This document shows, in pieces, positions 49,595 to 58,712 of a stretch of 64,000 nt of DNA (position 1 is its first letter; the number at the start of each line of letters is the position of its first letter). The position numbers and the translations under genes are program-made. Origin of the DNA: Staphylococcus caprae (GTDB lineage Bacteria > Bacillota > Bacilli > Staphylococcales > Staphylococcaceae). The stretch covers positions 1 to 64,000 of the forward strand of contig NZ_PPRT01000021.1 of assembly GCF_002902725.1 (NCBI RefSeq). The letters run 5' to 3'. The notes under the pieces were generated by a model. That model had not been told where the DNA came from and did not search any database. It saw nothing but the letters and a program-made list of their open reading frames with translations.

Positions 49595-49675
49595 ATGTGG
49601 TCACAGGGCTCAGTTTTGCCCTCCCACTCTTAAACATTTCGTGACGAAATGAACGCTCTAAAAGCGCGACCACAT
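49595..49675 (-). promoter_or_regulatory. Branched leader RNA before rplK
   Basis: An 8-bp outer stem (ATGTGGTC, 49595-49602, with GACCACAT, 49668-49675) encloses three hairpins: AGGGC/GCCCT (49605-49609, 49618-49622), CATTTCG/CGAAATG (49635-49641, 49645-49651) and CGCT/AGCG (49654-49657, 49663-49666). It ends about 15 bases before the rplK SD. The form is that of a ribosomal-protein binding site that controls rplKA. Confidence 0.6.
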
Positions 49676-49773
49676 TATTTTAACACTCGCCCTATTGAAA
49701 AATCAATAGTAAAATTTCATCTTTTAATCGAAAGTTTTTTATCGTTTTTCAAATGAGCCTTTATAAATTCAGA

Positions 49774-50322
49774 TTACAGCTTTTCTATTTGATCGAATTC
49801 AACTTCTACAGGTGTTTCACGACCAAACATATCTACAAGTACAGTTAATTTAAATTTATCAGCTTCAATTTCTTGTACTTCGCCAACTTGATTTGCAAAA
49901 GGTCCTGATTTAATGCGAACTTGTTCACCTACGTCAAGTTCAACATCAATTGTTTTTTCTTTAAGTCCCATTTGCTTAAGAATGAAGCGCACTTCTTCAG
50001 GAAGTAGCGGGTTCGGTTTTGAACCTGCTCCTGCTGAACCTACGAACCCTGTAACACCAGGTGTATTTCTAACTACATACCATGATTCATCAGTCATTAC
50101 TAATTCTACAAGTACGTAGCCAGGGAATGTTTTTTTAACAAGTTTCTTCGCTTTACCGTCTTTAACTTGTGTTTCTTCCTCTTCTGGTATGACAACTCTG
50201 AAAATCTGTTCTGTCATATTCATAGATTCTACTCTTTTTTCTAAATTCTTTTTAACTTTGTTTTCATATCCAGAATAGGTATGCACAGCATACCAACGCT
50301 TTGCGCCCACTTCTTCAGACAT
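49774..50322 (-). CDS. nusG: Transcription termination/antitermination factor NusG
   Basis: 182 residues. The NGN domain (RWYAVHTYSGYENKV, then PGYVLVEL) is followed by the KOW domain (VRIKSGPFANQVGEV near 130). It links RNA polymerase with Rho or the ribosome. SD AGGAG precedes the ATG; it lies 10 bases after secE. Confidence 0.97.
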   Translation of the reverse strand: MSEEVGAKRWYAVHTYSGYENKVKKNLEKRVESMNMTEQIFRVVIPEEEETQVKDGKAKKLVKKTFPGYVLVELVMTDESWYVVRNTPGVTGFVGSAGAGSKPNPLLPEEVRFILKQMGLKEKTIDVELDVGEQVRIKSGPFANQVGEVQEIEADKFKLTVLVDMFGRETPVEVEFDQIEKL

Positions 50323-50332
50323 GTCTCCACTC

Positions 50333-50515
50333 CTAACCTAATAATAATTGTTTCAATGCATTAATTCCTATATCTAACGCATAGAAAAAGACTAAGAAGA
50401 AAATAACTGTAGATACAACGATTACAGTATATTTGAACAATTCTTCTTTTGTTGGCCAACTTGTCTTTTCCATTTCTGACTTAACGCCTTTAAAGAAGTT
50501 CTCTTTTTTAGCCAT
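50333..50515 (-). CDS. secE: Preprotein translocase subunit SecE
   Basis: 60 residues with a single membrane helix ([19 protein letters not shown]) preceded by the conserved cytoplasmic TSWPTKEEL. The frame runs to 50530, but the ATG at 50515 behind GGAGGTC gives [11 protein letters not shown]. It clamps SecY in the membrane channel. Confidence 0.95.
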   Translation of the reverse strand: MAKKENFFKGVKSEMEKTSWPTKEELFKYTVIVVSTVIFFLVFFYALDIGINALKQLLLG

Positions 50516-50573
50516 TAGTAAGACCTCCACATTTTCAGACTCAATTCAAAGTCACATTCAACTTAATATTACT

Positions 50574-50717
50574 CTATTTTGATTCTTTATGAACTGTATG
50601 CGCATTACACTTTGGGCAATACTTTTTTAAAGTTAATCTTGTTGCTGAACCTTCCTTTTTAGGGACATTATAATTTCGATTGCCACAAACTTCACAATTT
50701 AAAGGTACTTTCTTCAC
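50574..50717 (-). CDS. rpmG: 50S ribosomal protein L33 (zinc-binding)
   Basis: 47 residues from GTG at 50717: MKKVPLNCEVCGNRNYNV and onward, ending in HTVHKESK. Four cysteines in two CxxC pairs (Cys8/11 and Cys34/37) form a zinc ribbon, so this is the C+ form. SD AAAGGTG lies before the GTG. It was too short for an ordinary open-frame list, but its place before secE is conserved. It lies 58 bases from secE. Confidence 0.95.
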   Translation of the reverse strand: MKKVPLNCEVCGNRNYNVPKKEGSATRLTLKKYCPKCNAHTVHKESK

Positions 50718-50833
50718 GTTTATTCACCTTTACTCATTATAATACCAATATACTATACATAAATGTCGTTATAAATGTCAAACTTCCTTTTCTAGATGAA
50801 ATTGCTTAGATAATAAGAATTATCATACATATA

Positions 50834-51406
50834 TTACTTCTTTAATTGCCGTTTCATTTTAATTTTACAACGTTGTATAGCATTGTAAACGTCTTTATCT
50901 CTTAATCTTAATATATGCGCTATTTCTCTCGGTTTATACTCTCTTCTTACTAAATGTATAATCTCCTTTTCCATTCTGCTTAATGTAAATACTTGTTTGT
51001 TGAATTCCTTCGACAATTCCTTTCTGAAAAATGACCGCTCAACTTCATCAATTGCTAAAGCACAATTGTAATCCACTACACACTCATTTATAAGTAATGG
51101 CTCACGGTGGCGTTCAGCTTTCAACTTTCTCAAATAGTCATATTTAACAGAACGGATAAGAAAATATAAATACCTTTTAAATGGTATAGACCTACTAAAA
51201 TCAAAATTTTGAAGAGCTAGATACATTTTTATGAGAATATCTTGATACATATCTTCAATATCAAATTGATTTGATGTTAAGTAACCAATCTTTCTAAAAA
51301 TAAATGGACTTAATTCTTCAAGTAACGTTATAAATAATTGATCAATGTCTTCATTTGCATCAGTAAAATAACACTTTGATGTTTGCTCGTGATGTTTATT
51401 GTTCAA
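50834..51406 (-). CDS. sigH: Alternative sigma factor SigH
   Basis: 190 residues of the sigma-70 family, with region 2 (DIEDMYQDILIKMYLALQNF) and region 4 (SRMEKEIIHLVRREYKPREIAHIL). In S. aureus SigH turns on competence genes and prophage functions and is almost silent in normal growth. It starts with TTG at 51406. The SD (GGAAGG) and the start codon lie inside a hairpin, which should keep translation low. Sequence is more diverged than the neighbours, as usual for SigH. Confidence 0.9.
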   Translation of the reverse strand: MNNKHHEQTSKCYFTDANEDIDQLFITLLEELSPFIFRKIGYLTSNQFDIEDMYQDILIKMYLALQNFDFSRSIPFKRYLYFLIRSVKYDYLRKLKAERHREPLLINECVVDYNCALAIDEVERSFFRKELSKEFNKQVFTLSRMEKEIIHLVRREYKPREIAHILRLRDKDVYNAIQRCKIKMKRQLKK

Positions 51407-51446
51407 ACTGATTTACCTAACCTTCCGCATAAATTTAGGTTAGTTT
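51405..51446 (-). promoter_or_regulatory. Hairpin covering the sigH ribosome-binding site
   Basis: CTAACCT (51417-51423) pairs with AGGTTAG (51437-51443), and AAACT (51405-51409) with AGTTT (51442-51446) extends it. The SD GGAAGG (51421-51426) and the TTG start (51404-51406) are within or against the stem. An inverted repeat that suppresses sigH translation is described in S. aureus. Confidence 0.65.
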
Positions 51447-51481
51447 AAATGAAGAAAGGTCAAATTCGCAATAGTACCAAA

Positions 51482-52009
51482 TCAGTCTTTATGATGGTTT
51501 CCGCGTCTTATTTTTTCAAATTCTTCTAGTATTTCATTTGATAGCTGAATTCGAGTTCTTGGCTTCTTTTCACTAAAATCATCAATGGATTTACTCACTG
51601 TTATTTCATTTTCTTTTAAATCGCGCCACATTTCTCTTGAGGAAATACGGTAGGCACCTGAGCCAAATATTGCATGTTGTTCACTCATATCGCTCGTTAC
51701 AACAGTAATATGCGTTGTATGTTTGTCATATAACTCATAGACATAGCGCTCAATAAAGCTATCTGCAGTTTCCTTTTCTTTAGTGAACACTGTTTTTACA
51801 CCGTGATACACATATTCTCGTTCGATACCTGATTGTTCATACGCATCAAAAACACAAACAATTTCATCTGCAATCAGTGCATTGTAATTCGCAATAGCGT
51901 CTAAAAGTTGTTCTCGTGCTTCTTCTAAACTTTCTTTAGCTACCGCACTGAGTGTCGGCGATTGCCCTATCATGTTATAGCCATCGATAATTAAATATCT
52001 TTCTTTCAT
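51482..52009 (-). CDS. rae1: NYN-domain ribosome-associated endoribonuclease (Rae1/YacP)
   Basis: 175 residues of the NYN/PIN-like nuclease family. [10 protein letters not shown] at the N-terminus and [11 protein letters not shown] and [10 protein letters not shown] carry the acidic residues. B. subtilis Rae1 cuts certain mRNAs in the ribosomal A site. The ATG overlaps the rlmB stop by four bases. It is the last gene of the cysE-cysS-mrnC-rlmB-rae1 string. Confidence 0.88.
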   Translation of the reverse strand: MKERYLIIDGYNMIGQSPTLSAVAKESLEEAREQLLDAIANYNALIADEIVCVFDAYEQSGIEREYVYHGVKTVFTKEKETADSFIERYVYELYDKHTTHITVVTSDMSEQHAIFGSGAYRISSREMWRDLKENEITVSKSIDDFSEKKPRTRIQLSNEILEEFEKIRRGNHHKD

Positions 52010-52755
52010 GAGGATGCCTCAGTTTCATTTCTTTTACGGAAAACTTCATACATCATCAAACTCGCTGCTACAGAAGCGTTAAGACTATTTACATGACCGA
52101 CCATAGGTATTTTAATGTAAAAGTCGCATTTATCACTGACTAAGCGACTCATACCTTGACCTTCACTGCCAATAACGATAGCTAAAGACATATCCGCTTG
52201 TAAGTCTCTATAATCTGTAGCATTATTCGCTGCAGTGCCTGCAACCCAAAAACCATTATCCTTTAATTCGTCAATCGTTTTAGAAAGGTTAGTTACACGA
52301 ATAACTGGAACATGTTGTATTGCTCCTGTTGAAGCTTTAGCAACAGTTTGTGTTAAGGCTACTGAACGTCTTTTAGGTATGATAACGCCATCGACACCTG
52401 AAGCATCAGCAGTTCTTAATATTGAACCAAGATTATGCGGATCTTCTAAACCATCCAAAATCATTACAGTAGAAAAACCATCTTTATCTTTTTGACTTTG
52501 TAAAAATTGGTCAAAATCTGCATATTCATATGGGGCGACTAATGCAGCAACGCCTTGGTGAGGTGCATTTGATAAAAAATCTAATTTAGATTTCGGTACT
52601 GTTTGAACAATCAGTTTTTGAGCTTTTGCATTTTTTAAAATTTCGTTGATTTGTTGTTTTTTTATACCATCTTGAATCAAAATTTTATTAATGGCATGGC
52701 CTGAAATAATTGCCTCTTTAACTGCATGTCTGCCTACTATGACGATATCTTCCAC
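52006..52755 (-). CDS. rlmB: 23S rRNA (guanosine-2'-O-)-methyltransferase RlmB
   Basis: 249 residues of the SPOUT (TrmH) family. Knot motifs are [30 protein letters not shown] and [13 protein letters not shown]. It methylates G2251. The frame runs to ATG 52773, which would overlap mrnC; GTG at 52755 behind AAAGG gives [16 protein letters not shown], the family start. Follows mrnC. Confidence 0.92.
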   Translation of the reverse strand: MEDIVIVGRHAVKEAIISGHAINKILIQDGIKKQQINEILKNAKAQKLIVQTVPKSKLDFLSNAPHQGVAALVAPYEYADFDQFLQSQKDKDGFSTVMILDGLEDPHNLGSILRTADASGVDGVIIPKRRSVALTQTVAKASTGAIQHVPVIRVTNLSKTIDELKDNGFWVAGTAANNATDYRDLQADMSLAIVIGSEGQGMSRLVSDKCDFYIKIPMVGHVNSLNASVAASLMMYEVFRKRNETEASS

Positions 52756-52762
52756 ATCCACA

Positions 52763-53152
52763 CTACCTTTCATTTACTATTTCAACAATGTTATGAAGTA
52801 ATTCTTCTAAACGCGTTTGTTGATGATCTAAATATAAAAAACCTATAACAGCTTCTAATGCTGAACTTTTTCGATATGTTTGAATATCTGTATTTTTAGC
52901 TTTTGTGTAACTTTTAGCGTTGCGCCCTCTTTTCAAGACATTCAACTCTTCTTCAGTGAACCAATCATCTGAGATTAATCGTTCTAATGTCTGTGCTTGA
53001 CTTTTAGCAGAAACATATTGTTTTGATACTTGGTGTAAACGATTGGGTTTACTTTGCAACTTAAGAACAATGTATTCTCGAATATGTTGATCCAAAACAG
53101 CATCGCCCATGTATGCAAGTGTAAGCGGATTTAACAATTTAACATTCATCAT
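52763..53152 (-). CDS. mrnC: Mini-ribonuclease III
   Basis: 129 residues: one RNase III catalytic domain and no double-stranded RNA-binding domain. [16 protein letters not shown] and the later [12 protein letters not shown] carry the acidic metal ligands. It trims 23S rRNA precursors. It begins one base before the cysS stop codon, so the two are coupled. Confidence 0.92.
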   Translation of the reverse strand: MMNVKLLNPLTLAYMGDAVLDQHIREYIVLKLQSKPNRLHQVSKQYVSAKSQAQTLERLISDDWFTEEELNVLKRGRNAKSYTKAKNTDIQTYRKSSALEAVIGFLYLDHQQTRLEELLHNIVEIVNER

Positions 53153-54553
53153 TTAACCACGCTTAAATCTTACACCTTGTGGTGTATCTTCTAAAATAAT
53201 GTTGCGTTCTTTAAGCATATCTCTAATTTCATCCGCACGAGCGAAATCTTTATTTTTACGGGCTTCATCACGCTCTTCTATTAATTTCTCAATCTCTTCA
53301 TCTAATAACTCATCAGCTTCTTTTCCTTTAAGAGGAACGCCAAGAACATCACTAAAGATTTGATATACTTCTTTAAATTTATTGAATACCTTTGTGGAAG
53401 TTGTATTTTCAAGAACATATTTATTAGCGAGTTTAGCTAAATCATACCATGCAGTTACAGCATTGGCAGTGTTGAAGTCGTCATCCATTACAGTTTCGAA
53501 TTGTTTAAGAATTTCATCAATTTGATTCATATAGTCTGTGTGTTCTTCTAAATCTGTAGCAATCGCTTCACGTTCTTCTATAAGTTTATAGCTGTTACGT
53601 ATACGTTCTAAACCGCTTCGAGCTGCACCCACAAGTTCTAAATTATAATTGATAGGACTACGATAATGTACACTAATCATGAAGAATCGAAGCACATCAG
53701 GATCTATTTCTTTAATAATGTCATGCACTAAAATAAAGTTACCTAATGATTTACTCATTTTTTCATTGTCGATATTAATAAAACCGTTATGCATCCAGTA
53801 GTTAGCAAATGGTGCGTGATTGTGTGCTTCTGATTGGGCAATTTCATTTTCATGGTGTGGGAATTGTAAATCGGAACCACCAGCATGAATATCTATCGTT
53901 GGTCCTAACTCGTGGTAAGCCATTACAGAGCATTCAATATGCCAACCTGGACGGCCTTCACCGAATGGACTATCCCAGCTAATTTCTCCAGGTTTCGCTT
54001 TCTTCCATAACGTAAAGTCTAGGGCGTCTTCCTTTTGCTCACCAGCTTCAATTCGTGCACCTACTTTGAGGTCATCTAACGATTGATGGCTGAGTTTACC
54101 ATATCCGTCAAACTGACGTGTTCTAAAATAAACATCGCCATCACTTTCATAAGCATATCCTTCATCTACGAGTTCTTTGATGAAATCAATAATTTCTTGC
54201 ATATGATTCATCACGCGTGGATTTGATGTTGCTTTTTTGACGTTTAAAGCGCCAACATCTTCGTAAAATGCTTTGATATATTTCTCAGCAATTTCTGGGA
54301 CACTTTCATTTAATTCCTTAGAGCGGTTGATTAACTTATCATCTACGTCAGTAAAATTTGAAACGTAAATAACTTCGTATCCTTTATATTCAAAATATCT
54401 TCTGACTACATCATAATTAATCGCAGGTCGTGCATTCCCGATGTGAATATAATTGTAAACCGTCGGACCACACACATACATTTTCACCTTACCTGGTTCA
54501 ATCGGCTCAAATGTTTCTTTCCGACGTGTTAACGTATTATATAATGTAATCAT
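53153..54553 (-). CDS. cysS: Cysteinyl-tRNA synthetase
   Basis: 466 residues. The class I motifs are HIGN (in [10 protein letters not shown]) and KMSKS; the zinc ligands include Cys in YVCGPTVYN and HECS-type SVMAYHELG. The frame runs to 54583, but the ATG at 54553 behind GGAGAG gives [13 protein letters not shown]. The start lies inside the cysE end (17-base overlap). Controlled by the cysteine T-box before cysE. Confidence 0.97.
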   Translation of the reverse strand: MITLYNTLTRRKETFEPIEPGKVKMYVCGPTVYNYIHIGNARPAINYDVVRRYFEYKGYEVIYVSNFTDVDDKLINRSKELNESVPEIAEKYIKAFYEDVGALNVKKATSNPRVMNHMQEIIDFIKELVDEGYAYESDGDVYFRTRQFDGYGKLSHQSLDDLKVGARIEAGEQKEDALDFTLWKKAKPGEISWDSPFGEGRPGWHIECSVMAYHELGPTIDIHAGGSDLQFPHHENEIAQSEAHNHAPFANYWMHNGFINIDNEKMSKSLGNFILVHDIIKEIDPDVLRFFMISVHYRSPINYNLELVGAARSGLERIRNSYKLIEEREAIATDLEEHTDYMNQIDEILKQFETVMDDDFNTANAVTAWYDLAKLANKYVLENTTSTKVFNKFKEVYQIFSDVLGVPLKGKEADELLDEEIEKLIEERDEARKNKDFARADEIRDMLKERNIILEDTPQGVRFKRG

Positions 54554-55178
54554 CTTGAATCTCTCCATTCTTAGCTTTTTCAAGTTGTCGTTCTAAATGT
54601 TTAATTTGTTCGAAAAGTGGATCCGGTAAATTACGATGGTCAAATGTTTTACCAATTCGTTTGCCTTCTTGCTTAACAATGTGACCTGGAATACCGACAA
54701 CAGTTGTATAACTTGGTACAGATTGTAGTACAACAGAATTCGCACCAATATTTACATTTGAATCAATTTGTATATTACCTAAAACTTTAGAACCTGCGGC
54801 GATTAAAACATTATCTCCAATATCAGGATGACGTTTCCCTTTTTCTTTTCCTGTACCGCCTAGTGTCACACCTTGGTAAATTGTGACATTATCCCCGATT
54901 GTACATGTTTCACCAATAACGACACCCATACCATGGTCAATAAATAAACGTTTGCCTATTTTAGCACCAGGATGAATTTCTATTCCTGTGAAAAATCGTG
55001 ACACTTGTGAAATAACTCTCGCTGCAACATAGCGCTTTTTATTATAAAGTTTATGCGCTACTAAATGACTCCATACTGCATGTAATCCCGCGTAAGTAGT
55101 AACAACTTCTAAAGTTGAGCGTGCTGCTGGATCCTGTTCAAACACCATTTTTATATCGTCTCTCATTCTTTTTAACAA
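54537..55178 (-). CDS. cysE: Serine O-acetyltransferase
   Basis: 213 residues. The N-terminal helical part is followed by a left-handed beta-helix with hexapeptide repeats ([29 protein letters not shown]). It makes O-acetylserine, the first step of cysteine synthesis. The start is TTG at 55178 behind GGGGGAGAAGG. Co-transcription with cysS under one T-box joins cysteine supply to charging of tRNA-Cys. Confidence 0.95.
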   Translation of the reverse strand: MLKRMRDDIKMVFEQDPAARSTLEVVTTYAGLHAVWSHLVAHKLYNKKRYVAARVISQVSRFFTGIEIHPGAKIGKRLFIDHGMGVVIGETCTIGDNVTIYQGVTLGGTGKEKGKRHPDIGDNVLIAAGSKVLGNIQIDSNVNIGANSVVLQSVPSYTTVVGIPGHIVKQEGKRIGKTFDHRNLPDPLFEQIKHLERQLEKAKNGEIQDDYII

Positions 55179-55264
55179 GACCTTCTCCCCCTTAGCCTAA
55201 TCAAATTGATTTTTATTTCATCAATGCTTTTTTAATACATGTGCCTGATTTAAAAATTCATGAT

Positions 55265-55491
55265 ATCAAAATAGCGCCTCTAACAATTCAGTTGCTAGAG
55301 GCGCTATCGCACGGTTCCACTCTTCATTCAGCAATGATACTTTTACTCGTATTCATTACTCTCATTATCATTATTTATTTAAAGTAGCAAAGGTGCATTC
55401 ATTAATCTATATGGTATGCTCGCAGCTACCGCACACTCTCTGAGTCATATAATGATTAATTACTAATCCTTTGATTCATTTTATAGTTATA
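55265..55491 (-). promoter_or_regulatory. Cysteine T-box riboswitch
   Basis: The conserved T-box (minus strand AGAGTGGAACCGTGCG, 55308-55323) precedes a terminator with a 12-bp stem (ATAGCGCCTCTA 55271-55282, TAGAGGCGCTAT 55296-55307). Upstream, a TGC at 55395-55397 in GAATGCACC is the likely specifier codon for tRNA-Cys. Uncharged tRNA-Cys should stabilise the antiterminator and turn on cysE-cysS. Confidence 0.9.
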
Positions 55492-55520
55492 ATAATAGGG
55501 CGTTAGTAGTGAAATTTCAA
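55492..55520 (-). promoter_or_regulatory. Promoter of the cysE-cysS operon
   Basis: On the minus strand TTGAAA (55515-55520) and TATTAT (55492-55497) are exactly 17 bases apart, upstream of the T-box leader. Confidence 0.75.
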
Positions 55521-55583
55521 GTCGTAACATACGCTTCTTGGAAAAATGAGTTTAGCGAATGTAAATGACAATCTTGAAAGCTC

Positions 55584-57038
55584 TTATACATATTTTTGTA
55601 AACGAGACAATACTTTTTCTTTACCTAATACTTCAATTGTATTTGGTAATTCTGGTCCGTGCATTTGTCCTGTTACAGCTACACGAATAGGCATAAACAA
55701 TTGTTTACCTTTGATTCCAGTTTCTTTTTGAACTTCTTTAATTGTTTTCTTGATTTCAGCAGCTTCAAATGGTTCTAAAGCTTCTAATTTACCATACAAG
55801 TGGTTCATTAATTCTGGAACTTGTTCACCATTCACAACTTCTTGTTCTTCTTCATTAAGTTCAGGCATTTCATGGAAGAACATTTCTGATAATGGAACGA
55901 TTTCACCTGCATAACTCATTTCTTTCTGATAAAGTGCAACAAGTTTGCGTCCCCAATCTTTATCTTCTTCAGAAGGATTTTCAGGGATGAGGTTTGCTTT
56001 GATTAGATGCGGTAAAGCCAATTCAAATACTGTTTCAGTGTCTTTCGTTTTCATGTATTGGTTGTTTACCCAAGCTAATTTTTGTCTATCAAACATTGCA
56101 GGTGATTTAGATAAACGTTTTTCATCAAAGATTTTAATAAATTCTTCTTTAGAAAAGATTTCTTCTTCGCCTTCAGGTGACCAACCCAATAATGTAATAA
56201 AGTTGAATAGTGCTTCTGGTAAGTAGCCTAAGTCACGATATTGTTCAATAAACTGTAGGATTTGACCGTCGCGTTTACTTAACTTCTTACGTTCTTCGTT
56301 AACAATAAGGGCCATATGTCCAAAACGTGGTGGTTCCCAACCAAACGCTTCATAAATCATTAATTGTTTTGGTGTGTTAGAAACATGGTCGTCGCCACGA
56401 ATAACATCTGAAATTTTCATATAATGATCATCTACAGCAACTGCAAAGTTATATGTTGGTACACCGTCTTTTTTCACGATAACCCAGTCGCCTATATTAT
56501 TAGAGTCGAATGAAATTTCACCTTTAACCATATCGTTAAATGTATAAGTCTTATCTTTAGGCACACGGAATCGAATAGAAGGTTTACGGCCTTCTGCCTC
56601 GAATTGTTGACGTTGTTCTTCTGTTAAGTGTGCATGTTGACCACCGTAACGAGGCATTTCACCACGAGCAATTTGTCCTTCACGTTCTTCTTCTAATTCT
56701 TCTTCTGTCATATAACATTTATATGCTTTATCTTCGTCAAGTAATTGTTGAATTAGTGGGTTATAAATGTCCGCACGTTCAGATTGGCGGTATGGGCCAT
56801 AACCTTTATCTTTATCGATAGATTCATCCCAATCTAAGCCTAACCATTTTAAGTTATCAAATTGAGAAGATTCTCCGTCTTCGAGGTTACGTTTGCTATC
56901 TGTATCTTCAATACGAACAACAAAATCTCCATCATAATGTTTCGCAAATAAATAGTTAAATAATGCTGTTCGAGCATTACCAATATGCAAGTATCCAGTT
57001 GGACTCGGTGCATATCTTACTCTAATGCGTTCACTCAT
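55584..57038 (-). CDS. gltX: Glutamyl-tRNA synthetase
   Basis: 484 residues. Class I motifs are HIGN in [13 protein letters not shown] and KLSKRDGQ. In staphylococci, which lack GlnRS, it also charges tRNA-Gln with glutamate for GatCAB. The frame runs to 57047, but the ATG at 57038 behind AGGAG gives [11 protein letters not shown]. The gene has a long leader with a terminator (57205-57260). Confidence 0.97.
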   Translation of the reverse strand: MSERIRVRYAPSPTGYLHIGNARTALFNYLFAKHYDGDFVVRIEDTDSKRNLEDGESSQFDNLKWLGLDWDESIDKDKGYGPYRQSERADIYNPLIQQLLDEDKAYKCYMTEEELEEEREGQIARGEMPRYGGQHAHLTEEQRQQFEAEGRKPSIRFRVPKDKTYTFNDMVKGEISFDSNNIGDWVIVKKDGVPTYNFAVAVDDHYMKISDVIRGDDHVSNTPKQLMIYEAFGWEPPRFGHMALIVNEERKKLSKRDGQILQFIEQYRDLGYLPEALFNFITLLGWSPEGEEEIFSKEEFIKIFDEKRLSKSPAMFDRQKLAWVNNQYMKTKDTETVFELALPHLIKANLIPENPSEEDKDWGRKLVALYQKEMSYAGEIVPLSEMFFHEMPELNEEEQEVVNGEQVPELMNHLYGKLEALEPFEAAEIKKTIKEVQKETGIKGKQLFMPIRVAVTGQMHGPELPNTIEVLGKEKVLSRLQKYV

Positions 57039-57203
57039 TATATTCACTCCTATGATTATTAATTATGGGCTGATGTAATGGCAGAAGTTGATTAAAAGAA
57101 ATCATTACATTTTAAAAGCAATTGTAATTTCTTTATTTTTTAGCCACTTTTCAAACCAATTTAAGCATGTAAGCTGCCAAGTTTTTGATGGTTTAATTCA
57201 ATT

Positions 57204-57332
57204 TTAAAAAAGTTATTCAAAAGTTAATGATGTGTTGGACCATTCCTTTGTGAATAACTTCCCTCAATAATTGATTATTCATTCTTACATAACATTCAGT
57301 AATATTGTAGCACTTAAATCCGTCTTTGATAA
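57204..57332 (-). promoter_or_regulatory. gltX promoter and leader with internal terminator
   Basis: The promoter on the minus strand is TTATCA (57327-57332) and TACAAT with an upstream TG (57304-57309), 17 bases apart. About 40 bases into the transcript, AAGTTATTCA (57210-57219) pairs with TGAATAACTT (57251-57260) and six Ts follow. This terminator lies 165 bases before gltX, so attenuation is predicted. The loop contains GGAATGGTCC, vaguely T-box-like, but no full T-box is present. The rest of the 57039-57445 gap holds only an extra weak hairpin near the gltX start and the yacL terminator. Confidence 0.6.
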
Positions 57333-57380
57333 GTCTATTGTTTACGTAAGTCTTCTTCAAACTTCTCTTTATATATAAAA

Positions 57381-57436
57381 AGGTTTCATGTAAAATTCAT
57401 ATTTCAGTTCAAAATATACCGTTTCACATGAAACCT
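57381..57436 (-). terminator. Terminator of radA-yacL
   Basis: A perfect 11-bp stem, AGGTTTCATGT (57381-57391) with ACATGAAACCT (57426-57436), followed on the minus strand by Ts. Confidence 0.88.
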
Positions 57437-57445
57437 GCTTTTGAT

Positions 57446-58528
57446 TTAATTTTCAGAATTGGGAGTGTCTTCTTCATGATGTTTCGCAAAAACAATCCTA
57501 CCTGAAGAAGTTTGTAATAGACTCACTACTTCTAAATTAACCTGTTGACCAATTAATTTCTTCGCGTTGTCAACAACTACCATCGTACCATCATCTAGAT
57601 AACCTACACCTTGACCAGGTTCTTTCCCCATCTTAGTTAAAAGTATATTTAAGCGGTCACCCTGATGAACATTTGGCTTAATCGCCTCTGATAAATCATT
57701 GACATTTAATGCTGTAATGCCTTGCACGTGACACACTTTATTTAAATTATAGTCAGTGGTAATGACATGGGCATGATGCTGTTGCGCTAACTTAATGAGT
57801 AATGTATCGATATCACTATGAGACTTCGTCGGATGTATCACACGTGTAGGGTAATTCAAATCATAGAGTTGATTAAGGATATCTAAACCACGCTGTCCTT
57901 TCTCACGCTTTACACTATCATTTGCATCTGCTACAACTTGTAATTCATTGATGACTCCTTGAGGAATAAGGATATCGCCATCGATAAAACCGCAACGAAT
58001 GACATCTAATATACGACCATCAATAATCGCGCTTGTATCTATAATCTTTGGTATAGCTTTACGTGTATTATAAGACATGGATCTTGCCATATTTTCCGGC
58101 AAAAACATTAACATCTCATCGCGTTTCTTTAAACCAAATTGGAAACCTAGATAACATAAAATAATCGTAATGATAATAGGAATAAAATGATTAAGTATCG
58201 AATTTCCTATAAGTTCTAAAATAAAAGAAACCATAACTGAGATAAAGAGTCCTATAATCAGACCAATTGTTGCAAATAAAATTTCCACTGCACTTCGTCG
58301 CATAATGACTTGTTCAAGTTCTTTAAAAGCATGGGTCACTCTTTTAATAAAAAATCCAAATATAGCAAAAAATAAAATAATGCCTACAAATCCATCTACA
58401 TAGTGGTTCGTAATAATCGGTGGAACTTTCATACCTATATCAGCTACGACTTCTGGAATAATAATAATTCCTAATGCAGCGCCGATAATTATATATATAA
58501 CTAACACCATTAATCTAATGATACTCAA
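57446..58528 (-). CDS. Membrane-anchored PIN/TRAM-domain protein (YacL)
   Basis: 360 residues. About four membrane helices (residues 5-25, 45-65, 88-113 and 117-137) are followed by a PIN nuclease domain (IDTSAIIDGRI near 164, then TTDYNLNKVC) and a C-terminal TRAM domain (QGVGYLDDGTMVVVDNA). B. subtilis YacL is of this kind; RNA cleavage at the membrane is plausible but not established. It starts with TTG at 58528 behind AGGAGGA. Downstream of radA. Confidence 0.9.
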   Translation of the reverse strand: MSIIRLMVLVIYIIIGAALGIIIIPEVVADIGMKVPPIITNHYVDGFVGIILFFAIFGFFIKRVTHAFKELEQVIMRRSAVEILFATIGLIIGLFISVMVSFILELIGNSILNHFIPIIITIILCYLGFQFGLKKRDEMLMFLPENMARSMSYNTRKAIPKIIDTSAIIDGRILDVIRCGFIDGDILIPQGVINELQVVADANDSVKREKGQRGLDILNQLYDLNYPTRVIHPTKSHSDIDTLLIKLAQQHHAHVITTDYNLNKVCHVQGITALNVNDLSEAIKPNVHQGDRLNILLTKMGKEPGQGVGYLDDGTMVVVDNAKKLIGQQVNLEVVSLLQTSSGRIVFAKHHEEDTPNSEN

Positions 58529-58712
58529 CCTTATCCTCCTCTCACGGATGTCTATTCTCTGTATGTATACTTATTTCAGTATTATTGAATCGAGATTTCA
58601 TACGCGTAAAATTATTGTAGTAAAAAACGACATGCGTTGAATGAAAACATCAAATACACATATACTTCTTTGATACATGATGAACATTTTCATTCTTTTC
58701 ACAAAATACTTT

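Noticed and set aside
57205-57260. T-box before gltX
   Set aside because: Only a GGAATGGTCC resemblance in the loop; no specifier region or full T-box sequence, so I report only a terminator in the leader.
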